Source: Streptomyces parvulus (lineage in GTDB: Bacteria > Actinomycetota > Actinomycetes > Streptomycetales > Streptomycetaceae). From it: a DNA stretch of 64,000 nt. This document shows positions 9,151 to 19,447 of the stretch, one piece after another. The stretch lies in contig NZ_BMRX01000007.1 in the NCBI RefSeq assembly GCF_014648855.1, positions 1-64,000 of the forward strand, written 5' to 3'. The position numbers were made by a program, and so were the translations under genes. The stretch's first letter is position 1; each line of letters opens with the position of its first letter. The notes beneath the pieces are model-generated. The model saw only the letters and a list, made by a program, of their open reading frames with translations. It had not been told where the DNA came from and ran no database searches.

Positions 9151-9813
9151 TCAGGACGTCAGATGGGCCAGCGCGTCCAGGTGCGGCAGGTGGTGGTCGA
9201 GGCGCTCCCGCTTGGTCCGCAGATAGGTGATGTTGCTCTCGCACGGCGGGATGAGCAGCGGCACCTGCTCGGCGACCTCGATGCCGTGCCGCACCAACGC
9301 CTCGCGTTTGCGCGGGTTGTTGGACATCAGGCGCACCGACCGCACCCCGAGGTCGCCCAGGATGCGGGCGGCGGCACCGTAGTCGCGGTCATCCACCGGC
9401 AGGCCGAGGGCGAGGTTCGCCTCCACCGTGTCCAGGCCCTCCGCCTGCAGCGCCATCGCGCGGAGCTTGGCCAGCAGCCCGATGCCGCGCCCCTCGTGGC
9501 CGCGCAGGTAGACGACGACACCGCTGCCCGCGGCGGCCACCGACCGCAGCGCGGAGGCCAGTTGGTCGCCGCACTCGCAGTGCCGGGAACCGAAGGCGTC
9601 GCCCGTCAGGCACTCCGAGTGCAGCCGGGCGAGGACCCCCTCGGCGCCGAGTTCGCCGTACACCAGCGCCACTTGTTCGTCGCCGCGCTCGTGGTCGAAA
9701 TAGCCGTACGCCCGGAATTCCCCGTACACGGTGGGCAGCGGTGTCACCACCACCCGTTCCACGTCCGTGCGCTGCGACGTCTTCTTGCCGAGTACACCAA
9801 TTTTTTCTGTCAT
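9151..9813 (-). CDS. GTP cyclohydrolase II paralogue, FAPy-releasing type (Met120)
   Basis: Acts on GTP. The zinc ligands C68, C79 and C81 are present in [15 protein letters not shown], and the catalytic [15 protein letters not shown] loop is intact. Where normal RibA enzymes have Tyr in RAYALQ, this protein has Met120 (RAMALQ). From memory, the S. coelicolor paralogue SCO6655 has Met at this same position and stops at the formylated intermediate FAPy, while Tyr restores deformylation. I chose the ATG at 9813 because GAGGAA precedes it and the numbering then places Met at 120. There is no RibB domain. It is divergent from a creatininase-family gene that could remove the formyl group. Confidence 0.92.
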   Translation of the reverse strand: MTEKIGVLGKKTSQRTDVERVVVTPLPTVYGEFRAYGYFDHERGDEQVALVYGELGAEGVLARLHSECLTGDAFGSRHCECGDQLASALRSVAAAGSGVVVYLRGHEGRGIGLLAKLRAMALQAEGLDTVEANLALGLPVDDRDYGAAARILGDLGVRSVRLMSNNPRKREALVRHGIEVAEQVPLLIPPCESNITYLRTKRERLDHHLPHLDALAHLTS

Positions 9814-9833
9814 GATTCTCGCGTTCCTCAACA

Positions 9834-9863
9834 GATCTCTCAGCGGATCTCTCAGCGGATCTC
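9834..9863. repeat. 12-bp direct repeats (2.5 copies) in divergent promoter
   Basis: GATCTCTCAGCG occurs at 9834-9845 and 9846-9857, followed by a half copy GATCTC at 9858-9863. The repeats fill part of the 89-bp gap between the cyclohydrolase and creatininase-like genes. Tandem spacing of about one helical turn would suit a regulator binding site. Confidence 0.6.
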
Positions 9864-9902
9864 CGGGCAGGTCGCCCGACAAGGACGAAAGGCCGTGCGG
9901 AA

Positions 9903-10661
9903 ATGGATGCCTCACTTGTGCCGGCGGACACTTCGGAGGACGTGCGCGTCCGGGGCGCGGGACTCGCGCGGCAGGTGGCGGTGCTGCCGGTGGGCAGCTT
10001 CGAGCAGCACGGCCCGTACCTGCCGCTGGCCACCGACACCCTGGTCGCCTGCGCCGTGGCCCGGGAGATCGCCGCGGCGTACCCGGTGCACCTGCTCCCG
10101 CCGGTGACCATCGGCTGCTCGCACGAGCACGCGGACTGGCCCGGAACCGTCAGCATCTCCTCGGTGACCCTCCACGCGGTGGTCGGGGACATAGCCTCCT
10201 CGCTGCGCCGCTCGGGTGTCGAGGCCCTGGTCGTGGTGAACGGGCACGGCGGGAACTACGTCCTGGGCAACGTGGTGCAGGAGTCCTCGGCACGCGGCGA
10301 GCGGATGGCGCTGTTCCCGGCCGCGGAGGACTGGGAGGCGGCGCGGAAGCGGGCGGGGGTGGCCACCTCGCTGCTCTCCGACATGCACGCGGGGGAAATA
10401 GAGACCTCCATTCTTCTGCACGCGCACCCCGAATCGGTCCGGCCCGGTTACGAGACGGCCGACTTCGTCGCGGACGACCGGCGTCATCTGCTCTCCCTCG
10501 GAATGTCCGCCTATACCGATTCCGGTGTCATCGGGCGCCCTTCGCTGGGTTCGGCGGAAAAGGGGAAGGAACTGCTGGCGAGCCTCGCGGAGTCCTTCGG
10601 GGCGTATTTCTCCCTCCTGACCGGCGATCCGGCTCCCGAGAAGCGGACGGGGCGGCCGTAG
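9903..10661 (+). CDS. Creatininase-family amidohydrolase (candidate FAPy deformylase)
   Basis: A 252-aa metal-dependent amidohydrolase. Family metal ligands appear as E34 and H36 in [12 protein letters not shown]45 in LATDT, H115 in NGHGGN and E165 in MHAGE. The family includes creatininase, MftE and archaeal ArfB, which deformylates FAPy in riboflavin/F420 synthesis. Next to a cyclohydrolase predicted to release FAPy, an ArfB-like role fits best. It is divergent from that gene. The last 151 bp overlap the convergent membrane-protein gene antisense. Confidence 0.85.
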   Translation: MDASLVPADTSEDVRVRGAGLARQVAVLPVGSFEQHGPYLPLATDTLVACAVAREIAAAYPVHLLPPVTIGCSHEHADWPGTVSISSVTLHAVVGDIASSLRRSGVEALVVVNGHGGNYVLGNVVQESSARGERMALFPAAEDWEAARKRAGVATSLLSDMHAGEIETSILLHAHPESVRPGYETADFVADDRRHLLSLGMSAYTDSGVIGRPSLGSAEKGKELLASLAESFGAYFSLLTGDPAPEKRTGRP

Positions 10662-11656
10662 GAGCCGTCGGGGCGCTCGAACCGGCGGACGACGAGGACG
10701 ACGGCACCGGGCAGGCTCGCCACCAGGCTGAGCACCCCGTACACCACCGCGACGCCAAGACCGGTGCCCGCGCCGAGGCCGGCCGCGCCGAACGCCCAGG
10801 CGGTGACGCCCTCCCGGGGCCCCCAGCCGCCGACGTTGAGCGGCAGGCCCATGGCGAGCAGGGCCAGCACGGCCAGCGGGGTCAGTTCGGCGGGCGTGGC
10901 ACCGCTGCCGGCCACCCGGGCGGCGAGCGCGAACATCACCAGGTGCCCGGCGAGGACGACGGCGGACGACACGGCGACGCCCGGCAGGTTCCGCCGGGAC
11001 AGCAGCGCTCGCCGCGTCTCGCCGAGCGCCCGCAGGGCCCGTCCGCGACGGGCGGGCGCCCGGTGCGGCCGCAGGGCGAGGACGACGGCGACCGCGCCGA
11101 GCAGCGCGAGGGCCACGAGGGGAGCGGCGCGCCGGGCCTCGTCCCGCACCGGGGACGGCAGCGTGAGCAGGACGACGGCGCCGGTGCCGATCAGCGCCAG
11201 TTGTCCGGCGACCCGTTCGAGGACGACGGCCCGCACCCCGCGTCCCAGGTCGCCGGCGCCGCGTCCGTGCCGCACCGCCCGGTGCACGTCGCCGAGGATG
11301 CCGCCGGGCAGGGCCGCGTTCAGGAACAGGGCGCGGTAGTAGTCGGCGACGGCCGGGCCGAGGGGCAGCCGGATGCGCAGGCCCCGGGCCACCAGGGCCC
11401 AGCGCCAGGCGCTGAACACCGTGGTGACGAGCCCGATGCCGAGCGCCGCGAGCACGGTCGGCGCGTCGATGCGGCGCAGCCCGTCCAGGAAGGCGCCGGT
11501 GCCCATCCGCCACAGGAGCACGGCGAGGACGGCGGTGCCCGCGAGGGTCCCGAGGTGGGTGCGCAGGGCGCGGCGGGCCGGGGGTGCGGCGTCGGCGGGG
11601 GTGTCCGGGCGGGGCGGGGTGCGGCGGAGGTCCGCCGGGAGGGCGGGGGCGCTCAC
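10511..11656 (-). CDS. UPF0104/AglD-like integral membrane protein (flippase-like)
   Basis: A 381-aa polytopic membrane protein of the lysylphosphatidylglycerol-synthase transmembrane family. Features include FSAWRWALVARGLRI, the conserved ALPGGILGDVHRAVR (PGxxGGD-like) and LNVGGWGPREGVTAWAF motifs, and about eight hydrophobic segments. Relatives help move lipid-linked sugars or transfer groups to lipids. The GTG start overlaps the methyltransferase stop (GTGA), so it is last in a five-gene operon. The ~60 residues after [11 protein letters not shown] are not conserved-looking and run antisense through the creatininase-like gene. Confidence 0.8.
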   Translation of the reverse strand: MSAPALPADLRRTPPRPDTPADAAPPARRALRTHLGTLAGTAVLAVLLWRMGTGAFLDGLRRIDAPTVLAALGIGLVTTVFSAWRWALVARGLRIRLPLGPAVADYYRALFLNAALPGGILGDVHRAVRHGRGAGDLGRGVRAVVLERVAGQLALIGTGAVVLLTLPSPVRDEARRAAPLVALALLGAVAVVLALRPHRAPARRGRALRALGETRRALLSRRNLPGVAVSSAVVLAGHLVMFALAARVAGSGATPAELTPLAVLALLAMGLPLNVGGWGPREGVTAWAFGAAGLGAGTGLGVAVVYGVLSLVASLPGAVVLVVRRFERPDGSYGRPVRFSGAGSPVRREKYAPKDSARLASSSFPFSAEPSEGRPMTPESV

Positions 11657-12638
11657 GGCGTCCCGCCCGTCGGCCGGGGCAGCGCCAGCAGGTCGGTGTG
11701 GTGGACCACCACGCGCAGGGTGCCGTCCGCACAGGCGGCGAGGCGCTCGTCCAGGTACGCCTCGGCCCTTGACCGCAGTTCGGGGCGCTGTTCCACGGCC
11801 GCGCCCACCCAGCCCCGCAGCCACTGCGCGGTGAGGGGGGCCTCGTCGGGGCCCAGCCGCCAGGGACTGGGGTGCGCCCGCACGCTGACGCCGTGCGCGG
11901 CGAAGGCCTCCCCCGCGGCGGTGACCGCGTCCGGGCCGAGCAGCCCGGTGCGCCGCTGGTGGTCGTTGAACGCCTCGGCGATCTCGGCGTCCAGCGGGTG
12001 GGCGGGGTCGAGTTCGACGCGTCCGGCCACCGAGAGGGTCAGCAGGGCCGCGCAGCCGGCCGCGGCACAGGCGGCGGCGAGGGTGCCGATCTCCTCGGCG
12101 GTCAGGACGTCGAGGAGCGCGGACGCCGTCACCAGATCGGCGCCGGACAGCGCGTCCGGGGTGAGGCGGGCGAGGTCCCCGCGCAGCGTCTCCACGGTGA
12201 CGTGGCCGCCGTCGGCGGCCGAGCGAGGGGCGCCCGCGGCCGCGAAGTGCAGGAGGTAGGGGTCGCGGTCGTGCAGCACCCAGTGCTGGGCGCCGTCGAG
12301 CCGCGGGGCGAGCCAGCGTCCCATCGAACCGGTGCCGCAGCCGAGGTCGTGCACGACCAGTCCCCCCGTCGGCGGGGTGCGTTCCGCGAGATGGGCCCGC
12401 AGCGGACCGAGCAGGTCGTGGGCGCGCGCGGCTCCATCGGCGGGCTCGCGCAGGCGCAGCCACTCGGGGGCGTAGCGCGGGGGGTCGTCGGGGTGCGGGG
12501 CGCCGGGGGCGGGAGCCTCGCGCAGGCGCAGGGTGGCGCGTTCGGCGGGGGCGGCGGCGGGGGCGGTGGACGCGGTGGGCCGGGCCGTGGACCCGCCGGT
12601 CGGGCCCGCGCCGGGGACGACGCCGGTCGTGGAGTCGC

Positions 12639-12642
<4 letters not shown>
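11653..12642 (-). CDS. SAM-dependent methyltransferase
   Basis: A 329-aa class I methyltransferase. Motif I is VVHDLGCGTGSMGRWLAP, followed by an acidic WVLHDRDP strand and a GDLARL motif. The first ~45 residues are Ala/Pro/Thr-rich and probably disordered. It is coupled to both neighbours by 4-bp overlaps. The substrate is unknown; in context it could methylate a pterin/pyrimidine or a glycosylated product. Confidence 0.8.
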
Positions 12643-14308
<1,666 letters not shown>

Positions 14309-14393
14309 CTAGTACGGCTGGAGGTCTTCCCCTGTTCAGCGGTCCGTACGTCTTTTCTCAAGGTCAGGCGAGGTCGGGCGGCGCCGGGCGAGG

Positions 14394-15386
14394 TCAGGCG
14401 CCGGCGTGCGCACCGTCGTAGCGGATGCGGTGGCACAGGGCGGGGATCTCGCCGGAGGCCAACCGCGGCAGCACGTCCGGCAGTTCGTCGAACGCCGACT
14501 CCCCGGTGACGAGGGCGTCCAGCGCCGGATCCGCGAGCAGGTCCAGGGCGAGGGCGAGCCGGTCGGCGTAGGTGCGGGTGGTGGCGCGGGCCGGGGAGAC
14601 GGTGCCGACCTGGCTGCTGCGCAGGGTCAGGCGCCGGGAGTGGAAGGCCTCGCCGAGCGGGAGCGTGACGGTCCGGTCCCCGTACCAGCTCAGTTCGAGG
14701 ACGGTGCCCTCGGGCCGCAGCAGCTCCAGGGAACGGGCGAGCCCGGCCTCGGTGGCGCTGGCGTGCACGACGAGGTCGCGGTCGCCGCGCGCGCCGCCGG
14801 GTGCGGCGAAGTCCACGCCGAGCGCTTCGGCGGTCTCGGCGCGGGCCGGGTCGGCGTCGACCAACTGGACCCGGACGCCGGGGAAGCGGGCCAGCAGGGC
14901 GGCCACCGAGCAGCCGACCATGCCGCCGCCGACCACGGTGACGCGGTCGCCCACCAGGGGCGCGGCGTCCCACAGGGCGTTGACGGCGGTCTCCACGGTG
15001 CCCGCGAGCACGGCCCGCGCGGCGGGCACGGCGGGCGGCACCGGGGTGACGGCGGCGGCGGGGACGACGTAGCGCGTCTGGTGCGGGTAGAGGCAGAAGA
15101 CGGTCCGCCCGACGAGCGCGTCCGGGCCCTCCTCGACCACGCCGACGTTGAGGTAGCCGTACTTCACCGGTCCGGGGAAGTCGCCCTCCTGGAACGGCGC
15201 GCGCATCGCCGCGTACTGGTTCTCCGGCACGCGTCCGGCGAGGACGAGGGTCTCGGTGCCCCGGCTGACGCCGCTGTGGAGGGTGCGCACCAGCACCTCG
15301 TCCGGGCCGGGTTCGGCCACCTCCACCTCGCGGATCGCACCGCGGCCGGGCGCCTCGACCCAGAACGCGCGTGCCCTGCGTGTCAT
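14394..15386 (-). CDS. MDR-type (zinc-alcohol-dehydrogenase-like) oxidoreductase
   Basis: A 330-aa medium-chain dehydrogenase/reductase. The N-terminal GroES-like half has [16 protein letters not shown], where Ser stands in place of the catalytic zinc Cys, and there is no GHE motif, so a zinc-free mechanism is likely. The Rossmann half has [17 protein letters not shown] and an acidic VDADPAR end. It is first in the operon that continues with the PTPS-like gene 145 bp downstream. AGGAGG precedes the ATG. It is divergent from the CDP-alcohol phosphatidyltransferase. Confidence 0.82.
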   Translation of the reverse strand: MTRRARAFWVEAPGRGAIREVEVAEPGPDEVLVRTLHSGVSRGTETLVLAGRVPENQYAAMRAPFQEGDFPGPVKYGYLNVGVVEEGPDALVGRTVFCLYPHQTRYVVPAAAVTPVPPAVPAARAVLAGTVETAVNALWDAAPLVGDRVTVVGGGMVGCSVAALLARFPGVRVQLVDADPARAETAEALGVDFAAPGGARGDRDLVVHASATEAGLARSLELLRPEGTVLELSWYGDRTVTLPLGEAFHSRRLTLRSSQVGTVSPARATTRTYADRLALALDLLADPALDALVTGESAFDELPDVLPRLASGEIPALCHRIRYDGAHAGA

Positions 15387-15494
15387 CGGATGTCCTCCTG
15401 AACGATCGGGAAGCCGCCCACGTACCGAGGGATGCACAGCCGCGCACAAGGTAGCGGCGTTGATCGACTCTGTCACACGGCCGGAGGGTGTTCG

Positions 15495-16265
15495 GTGGCC
15501 CTGAACAACACGTACGACGGGTACGACGCGAGGCCCGTTCAGCAGGAGACCGCGGTGGGGGCGGGCGCGCAGATCCTGCTGCTGGCGCTGCTCGGCACGG
15601 CGATCGGGATGGGCACGGCGGGCTGGCTGACCGGCCTCGCCTTCGCGTTCGCGACCTGGGCGGTGCTGGCGCGGGCCCTGCACCGGTCCCGGCCGGCGTC
15701 GTTCGGCCCGGCCAACCGGGTCACCCTGGGCCGGGCCACACTGGTCGGCGGGGTGACCGCGCTGGTCGCGGACTCCGTCCGCGGTGCCCCGCCGGTCTCG
15801 CTCCTCGTCGGGCTGACGGCCGTGGCCCTGGTCCTGGACGGCGTGGACGGGAAGGTCGCCCGCCGCACGGGCACGTGCTCGCCGCTCGGCGCGCGCTTCG
15901 ACATGGAGGTCGACGCGTTCCTCATCCTGGTCCTCAGTGTGTACGTCGCGATGGACCTGGGCCCGTGGGTGCTCCTGATCGGCTCCATGCGGTACGTGTT
16001 CGTCGCCGCGGCCCGCCTGTGGCCGTGGCTGACCGCGCCGCTTCCCCCGAGCAAGGCCCGCAAGACGGTGGCCGCGCTCCAGGGCGTACTGCTGCTCGCG
16101 GCGGGGGCGGCCCTGCTCCCGCGGCCGGTGAACGCCGCCCTGGTGGCGCTGTCGCTGGGGCTGCTGGTGTGGTCGTTCGGCCGGGACGTGCTGTGGCTGT
16201 GGCGCGGCTCACGGACGCTGCGGGCGCCGGTGCGGCGGGCGGTGCCGGAGCTGGCGACGCGCTGA
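15495..16265 (+). CDS. CDP-alcohol phosphatidyltransferase family protein
   Basis: A 256-aa integral membrane enzyme that would transfer a phosphoalcohol from a CDP-linked donor. The signature DG-x2-AR-x8-G-x3-D-x3-D is complete: D118, G119, A122, R123, G132, D136 and D140. About six hydrophobic helices surround it. The GTG start follows CGGAGGG. It is divergent from the oxidoreductase across 108 bp, suggesting shared regulation with the pterin/glycosyltransferase cluster. The substrate is unknown. Confidence 0.88.
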   Translation: MALNNTYDGYDARPVQQETAVGAGAQILLLALLGTAIGMGTAGWLTGLAFAFATWAVLARALHRSRPASFGPANRVTLGRATLVGGVTALVADSVRGAPPVSLLVGLTAVALVLDGVDGKVARRTGTCSPLGARFDMEVDAFLILVLSVYVAMDLGPWVLLIGSMRYVFVAAARLWPWLTAPLPPSKARKTVAALQGVLLLAAGAALLPRPVNAALVALSLGLLVWSFGRDVLWLWRGSRTLRAPVRRAVPELATR

Positions 16266-16272
16266 GCGGCTC

Positions 16273-16357
16273 CGCCCGGTGAGGGGGCTCGCCCGGTGAA
16301 GGGCCTCGCCCGGTGAGGGGGCTCGCCCGGTGAAGGGCCTCGCCCGGTGAGGGGCCT
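16273..16357. repeat. Five 17-bp tandem repeats, alternating two variants
   Basis: Units at 16273, 16290, 16307, 16324 and 16341 follow CGCCCGGTGA-R-GGG-S-CT. Units 1 and 3 are identical and units 2 and 4 are identical, giving a 34-bp higher-order period. They lie in the gap between convergent stops (16265 and 16407). No hairpin-with-U-tract structure is evident, so this is a minisatellite rather than a clear terminator. Confidence 0.8.
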
Positions 16358-16406
16358 CGCGGCTCGGTGTGCAAAGCCTCCCGCTCCGCGCCCCCGGCGC
16401 CCAGGT

Positions 16407-17642
16407 TCAGTCCCGCCGCGGCAGCAACCCCGCCGCGGCCAGCGGTACGGCGGCCAGGACCAGCCACGGCACCGCGGCCGGCAGTCCGGAGTCCAGCAGG
16501 AGGCCGGTCGCGGAGCTGCCGGCGAGCACGATCAGGCCGGACACCGACGACAGTGCCCCCGTGTACAGCCCGAGCCGTCCGTCCTCGGCGAGGTCCGGCA
16601 CCCAGGCGCGGGCGACCGGCGCGACCAGCATCTGCCCGAGGGTGAGCAGGACGACGAACCCGGCGGCGGGCACCAGTCCCCCCGCCCCCGTCCAGCCGGC
16701 CGGCCGGGCGAGCGCGACGGCGGCGAACCCGGCGGCGATCAGTCCGAGCCCCGCCACCATCGACCGGCGCGGCGCCAGCCGCCGGCCCGCCCACCGCGTC
16801 ACCGGCAACTGCGAGCCCACCACCAGCAGTGAGGAGAGCGCGAACAGCCAGGCCAGCGGCGCCTGCGAACCGGCGGCCCGCTCGACCTCGGCGGGCAGCG
16901 CGAGGTAGAGCTGGTTGTAGGCGAGCAGATAGGCGCCGTACGCGCAGCACAGCGCGAGGAAGCGCCGGTTGCGCAGCAGCAGCCGGGCCCCGCCGCCGAA
17001 CCGGACGCGCTTCCGGCCGGGGATGTGCTGCGGCAGCAGCCGCGCGTGCCCGGCGAGCACGAGCACGAACACGGCGGCCCCGGCGAGGCAGGCCGTGCGG
17101 AAGTCCACGGCCAGCAGCAGAGCGCCCAGCAGCGGTCCGACGAAGGCTCCCGCCTGCCCGGCGACGGTGAACAGCGCGAGCACCCGCGTCCGGTCCCCGC
17201 CCCCCGCCGCCTCCCACATGACGGCCTGGCGGGCGACCTCGGACTCCACGGCGGGCGAGAACAGCGCGGCGGCGAACCCGATGAGCAGCACCGCGCCGAT
17301 CACGGCCCAGGTCCGCGCGGCGAACCCGAGCCACACGAAGCCGGCGATCCGCAGCACGCACCCGGTGAGCACCACGGGCCGGATGCCGTACCGGTCGGCG
17401 AGCGCCCCGCCGACCACGAACAGCCCCTGCTGGCTGAAGGTCCGCAGCCCGAGCACGAACCCGACCAGCCACCCCGCCATGCCGACGGCGGTCCCCAGGT
17501 GCTCGGCGAGGAACGGCAGGACGGCGAAGAAGCCGACGTTGAAGGCGAGTTGGGTGAGGACGAGCAGCCGCAGCAGCGGGGAGAGCGGGGTGCCGCGGCC
17601 CGGAGCGCGCACGGCCGGGCGGCGGCCGGAGAGGGAGATCAT
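16407..17642 (-). CDS. MFS transporter
   Basis: A 411-aa, 12-helix major-facilitator protein. The loop 2-3 motif is GGALADRYGIRPV, with LIGFAAALFSPAVES in helix 4 and a second half including VTRWAGRRLAPRRSM. It resembles drug- or siderophore-exporting MFS proteins more than sugar symporters. Its ATG overlaps the stop of the fused ABC permease (ATGA), so it is translated with an uptake system for a peptide- or metallophore-like solute. Export of the corresponding ligand, or completion of its uptake, are both possible. Confidence 0.82.
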   Translation of the reverse strand: MISLSGRRPAVRAPGRGTPLSPLLRLLVLTQLAFNVGFFAVLPFLAEHLGTAVGMAGWLVGFVLGLRTFSQQGLFVVGGALADRYGIRPVVLTGCVLRIAGFVWLGFAARTWAVIGAVLLIGFAAALFSPAVESEVARQAVMWEAAGGGDRTRVLALFTVAGQAGAFVGPLLGALLLAVDFRTACLAGAAVFVLVLAGHARLLPQHIPGRKRVRFGGGARLLLRNRRFLALCCAYGAYLLAYNQLYLALPAEVERAAGSQAPLAWLFALSSLLVVGSQLPVTRWAGRRLAPRRSMVAGLGLIAAGFAAVALARPAGWTGAGGLVPAAGFVVLLTLGQMLVAPVARAWVPDLAEDGRLGLYTGALSSVSGLIVLAGSSATGLLLDSGLPAAVPWLVLAAVPLAAAGLLPRRD

Positions 17643-19444
17643 CGGACCGCGGCCGGTTCCTTGTGCGCGCCGGCCGGTTCGGCCTGTCCGTCGGCCGGCC
17701 GGCCGACGCCCACCCGGGTACGCGTTGGCCGGGGCGGACGCAGGGCCCCGGCCGCGGTGACGGCGAGCGCGCCCAGCAGGGCGAGGACGGCGGCCGGGGC
17801 GAGGACGGCCCAGGGGGCGCGCTCGGCGTAGGGCTGGTTCTCGGCGAGGAGGAGTCCCCACTCGGGCGACGGCGGCTGGGCGCCGAGCCCGAGGAATCCG
17901 AGCGAGGCGAGCGCGAGGGCGACGCCGGGCAGCCGGAGCAGGGCGTGCCGCAGGGCCGGTGGCAGCACGGCGGGCAGCAGTTCGCGCCGCAGCAGGTACC
18001 GGCGTCCCGCGCCGAGCCCTCTGGTGGCGGTGATGTGCAGGGTGGCGCGCTCCTGCCGCAGCAGCGCGGCGGTGTGGGTGGCGAGCGGCGCCCAGGCCAC
18101 GGCGCCGACCGCGAGCGCGGGCGTGGCCGCCCCGCCGCCCACGACGGCGGTGACGAGGAGGGCGACGAGTACGGGTGGTACGGCGTTGACGGTGTCGACG
18201 AGCGGCCCGGACACCCGCGGTACGAGCCCGAGGAGGACGCCCGCGAGCAGGGCGGCGGCGCTGATGGCGGCGGCCATGAGCAGGGTGTCGAGCGCCCCGT
18301 GGCCGACGCGGGCGAGCAGGTCGCGGCCGAGGGCGTCGGTGCCGAAGGGATGGGCGAGGGTGGGGGCGCGCAGTTTCTGCCCGGTGTCGAGGGCCAGCGG
18401 GTCCCGGGTCAGGCCGAGCGCGACGACGGCGCCCAGGACGGCGGCGTAGAGCAGGGGCGGCAGCGCACGGGCCGGCGGGGCGGGCCGGTGCAGGGAGGAC
18501 AGGGCGCCGTCGCGCAGGGCGGGCCCGGTGAGGAGGCGGGCCGCGAGCCGCGTGGCGGCGGTGGCGAGCACGGCGAGGAGCACGAGCGCGAGAGTGCCGG
18601 CCTGGAGGACGGGCAGGTCCTGGGCGAGAGCGGCCTGGAGCGTGGTGCGTCCGAGGCCCGGTATGTCGAAGACCTGCTCCACGGCGACGGCGCCGCCGGT
18701 CAGTCCGACGACGAACAGCCCGAGGTTGGGCAGCAGCGCGGGCACGCAGCGGCGTACGGCCTGGCGGGCGATCGACCGTCCGGTGAGACCGCGGGCCGCC
18801 GCGGCGAGCGCCCACGGCTCGCCGAACGCGCCGGGCAGCAGGTCGTCGAGCAGCCGCCCGAGCACGGCACCGGCGGGCAGCCCGAGGGCGAGCGCGGGCA
18901 GTACGGTCCACTGGAACCCGTACCAGCCGAGCGCGGGCAGCCAGCCCAGCTGCACCCCTACGACGGTGGCGAGGACGGAGGCGACGAGGAACTCGGGCAG
19001 CGAGGCGAGGACGGCGGACGCGGTCCCGCCGGCCCGCCGCCCGCCGAGGCGCCGCCGGGCCCCCAGCCGGAGGGTGCGGGCGCAGACGAGCCCGGCGGTG
19101 ACGGCGGCGACGAGCAGCGCGACGCCCATGAGCAGGAGCGAGGCACCAAGCGCCTGGAGCACACCGGGCAGGACGTCCCCGCCGGAGATCCACGACTCCC
19201 CCGCGTCACCGCGCACCAGCCCGCCGAGCCAGTCGCCGAGAACGTGCAGCGGCCCGCCGTCGAGCCCGAGCTGCCGCCGGATGCCGGCGAGCACCTCGGG
19301 TGTCGGTGCCCGTTCGGCGGAGCGCGCCTTGAGGACGGTGTACGCCGGGTCGGTGTGCGTCAGCCACGGCAGCAGCCCGATCCCGCAGACGAGCCCGCCC
19401 GCGAGCACGACCCGCCACACGAGGGCGGCCAAGCGCTGCCGCAC
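17639..19444 (-). CDS. Fused oligopeptide/nickel-type ABC permease (DppB-DppC in one chain)
   Basis: A 601-aa protein containing two binding-protein-dependent permease domains. The first half is DppB-like, with an EAA-like loop near AAAARGLTGRSIARQAVRRCVPAL and EQVFDIPGLGR. The second half is DppC-like, with HPFGTDALGRDLLARVGHGA and LGAGRRYLLRRELLPAVLPP. The fusion joins them after ~310 residues. It lies 3 bp downstream of a family-5 solute-binding lipoprotein. No ATPase gene is in the operon or elsewhere in this window, so the ATPase must come from another locus. Confidence 0.85.
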   Translation of the reverse strand: MRQRLAALVWRVVLAGGLVCGIGLLPWLTHTDPAYTVLKARSAERAPTPEVLAGIRRQLGLDGGPLHVLGDWLGGLVRGDAGESWISGGDVLPGVLQALGASLLLMGVALLVAAVTAGLVCARTLRLGARRRLGGRRAGGTASAVLASLPEFLVASVLATVVGVQLGWLPALGWYGFQWTVLPALALGLPAGAVLGRLLDDLLPGAFGEPWALAAAARGLTGRSIARQAVRRCVPALLPNLGLFVVGLTGGAVAVEQVFDIPGLGRTTLQAALAQDLPVLQAGTLALVLLAVLATAATRLAARLLTGPALRDGALSSLHRPAPPARALPPLLYAAVLGAVVALGLTRDPLALDTGQKLRAPTLAHPFGTDALGRDLLARVGHGALDTLLMAAAISAAALLAGVLLGLVPRVSGPLVDTVNAVPPVLVALLVTAVVGGGAATPALAVGAVAWAPLATHTAALLRQERATLHITATRGLGAGRRYLLRRELLPAVLPPALRHALLRLPGVALALASLGFLGLGAQPPSPEWGLLLAENQPYAERAPWAVLAPAAVLALLGALAVTAAGALRPPRPTRTRVGVGRPADGQAEPAGAHKEPAAVR

Positions 19445-19447
19445 GGC

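Noticed and set aside
9814-9915. 34-residue N-terminal extension of the GTP cyclohydrolase II
   Set aside because: It translates the 12-bp DNA repeats into a DPLR repeat, lacks a ribosome site, and the ATG at 9813 has GAGGAA upstream.
16273-16357. CRISPR-like array
   Set aside because: The repeats are directly tandem with no unique spacers and there are no cas genes.
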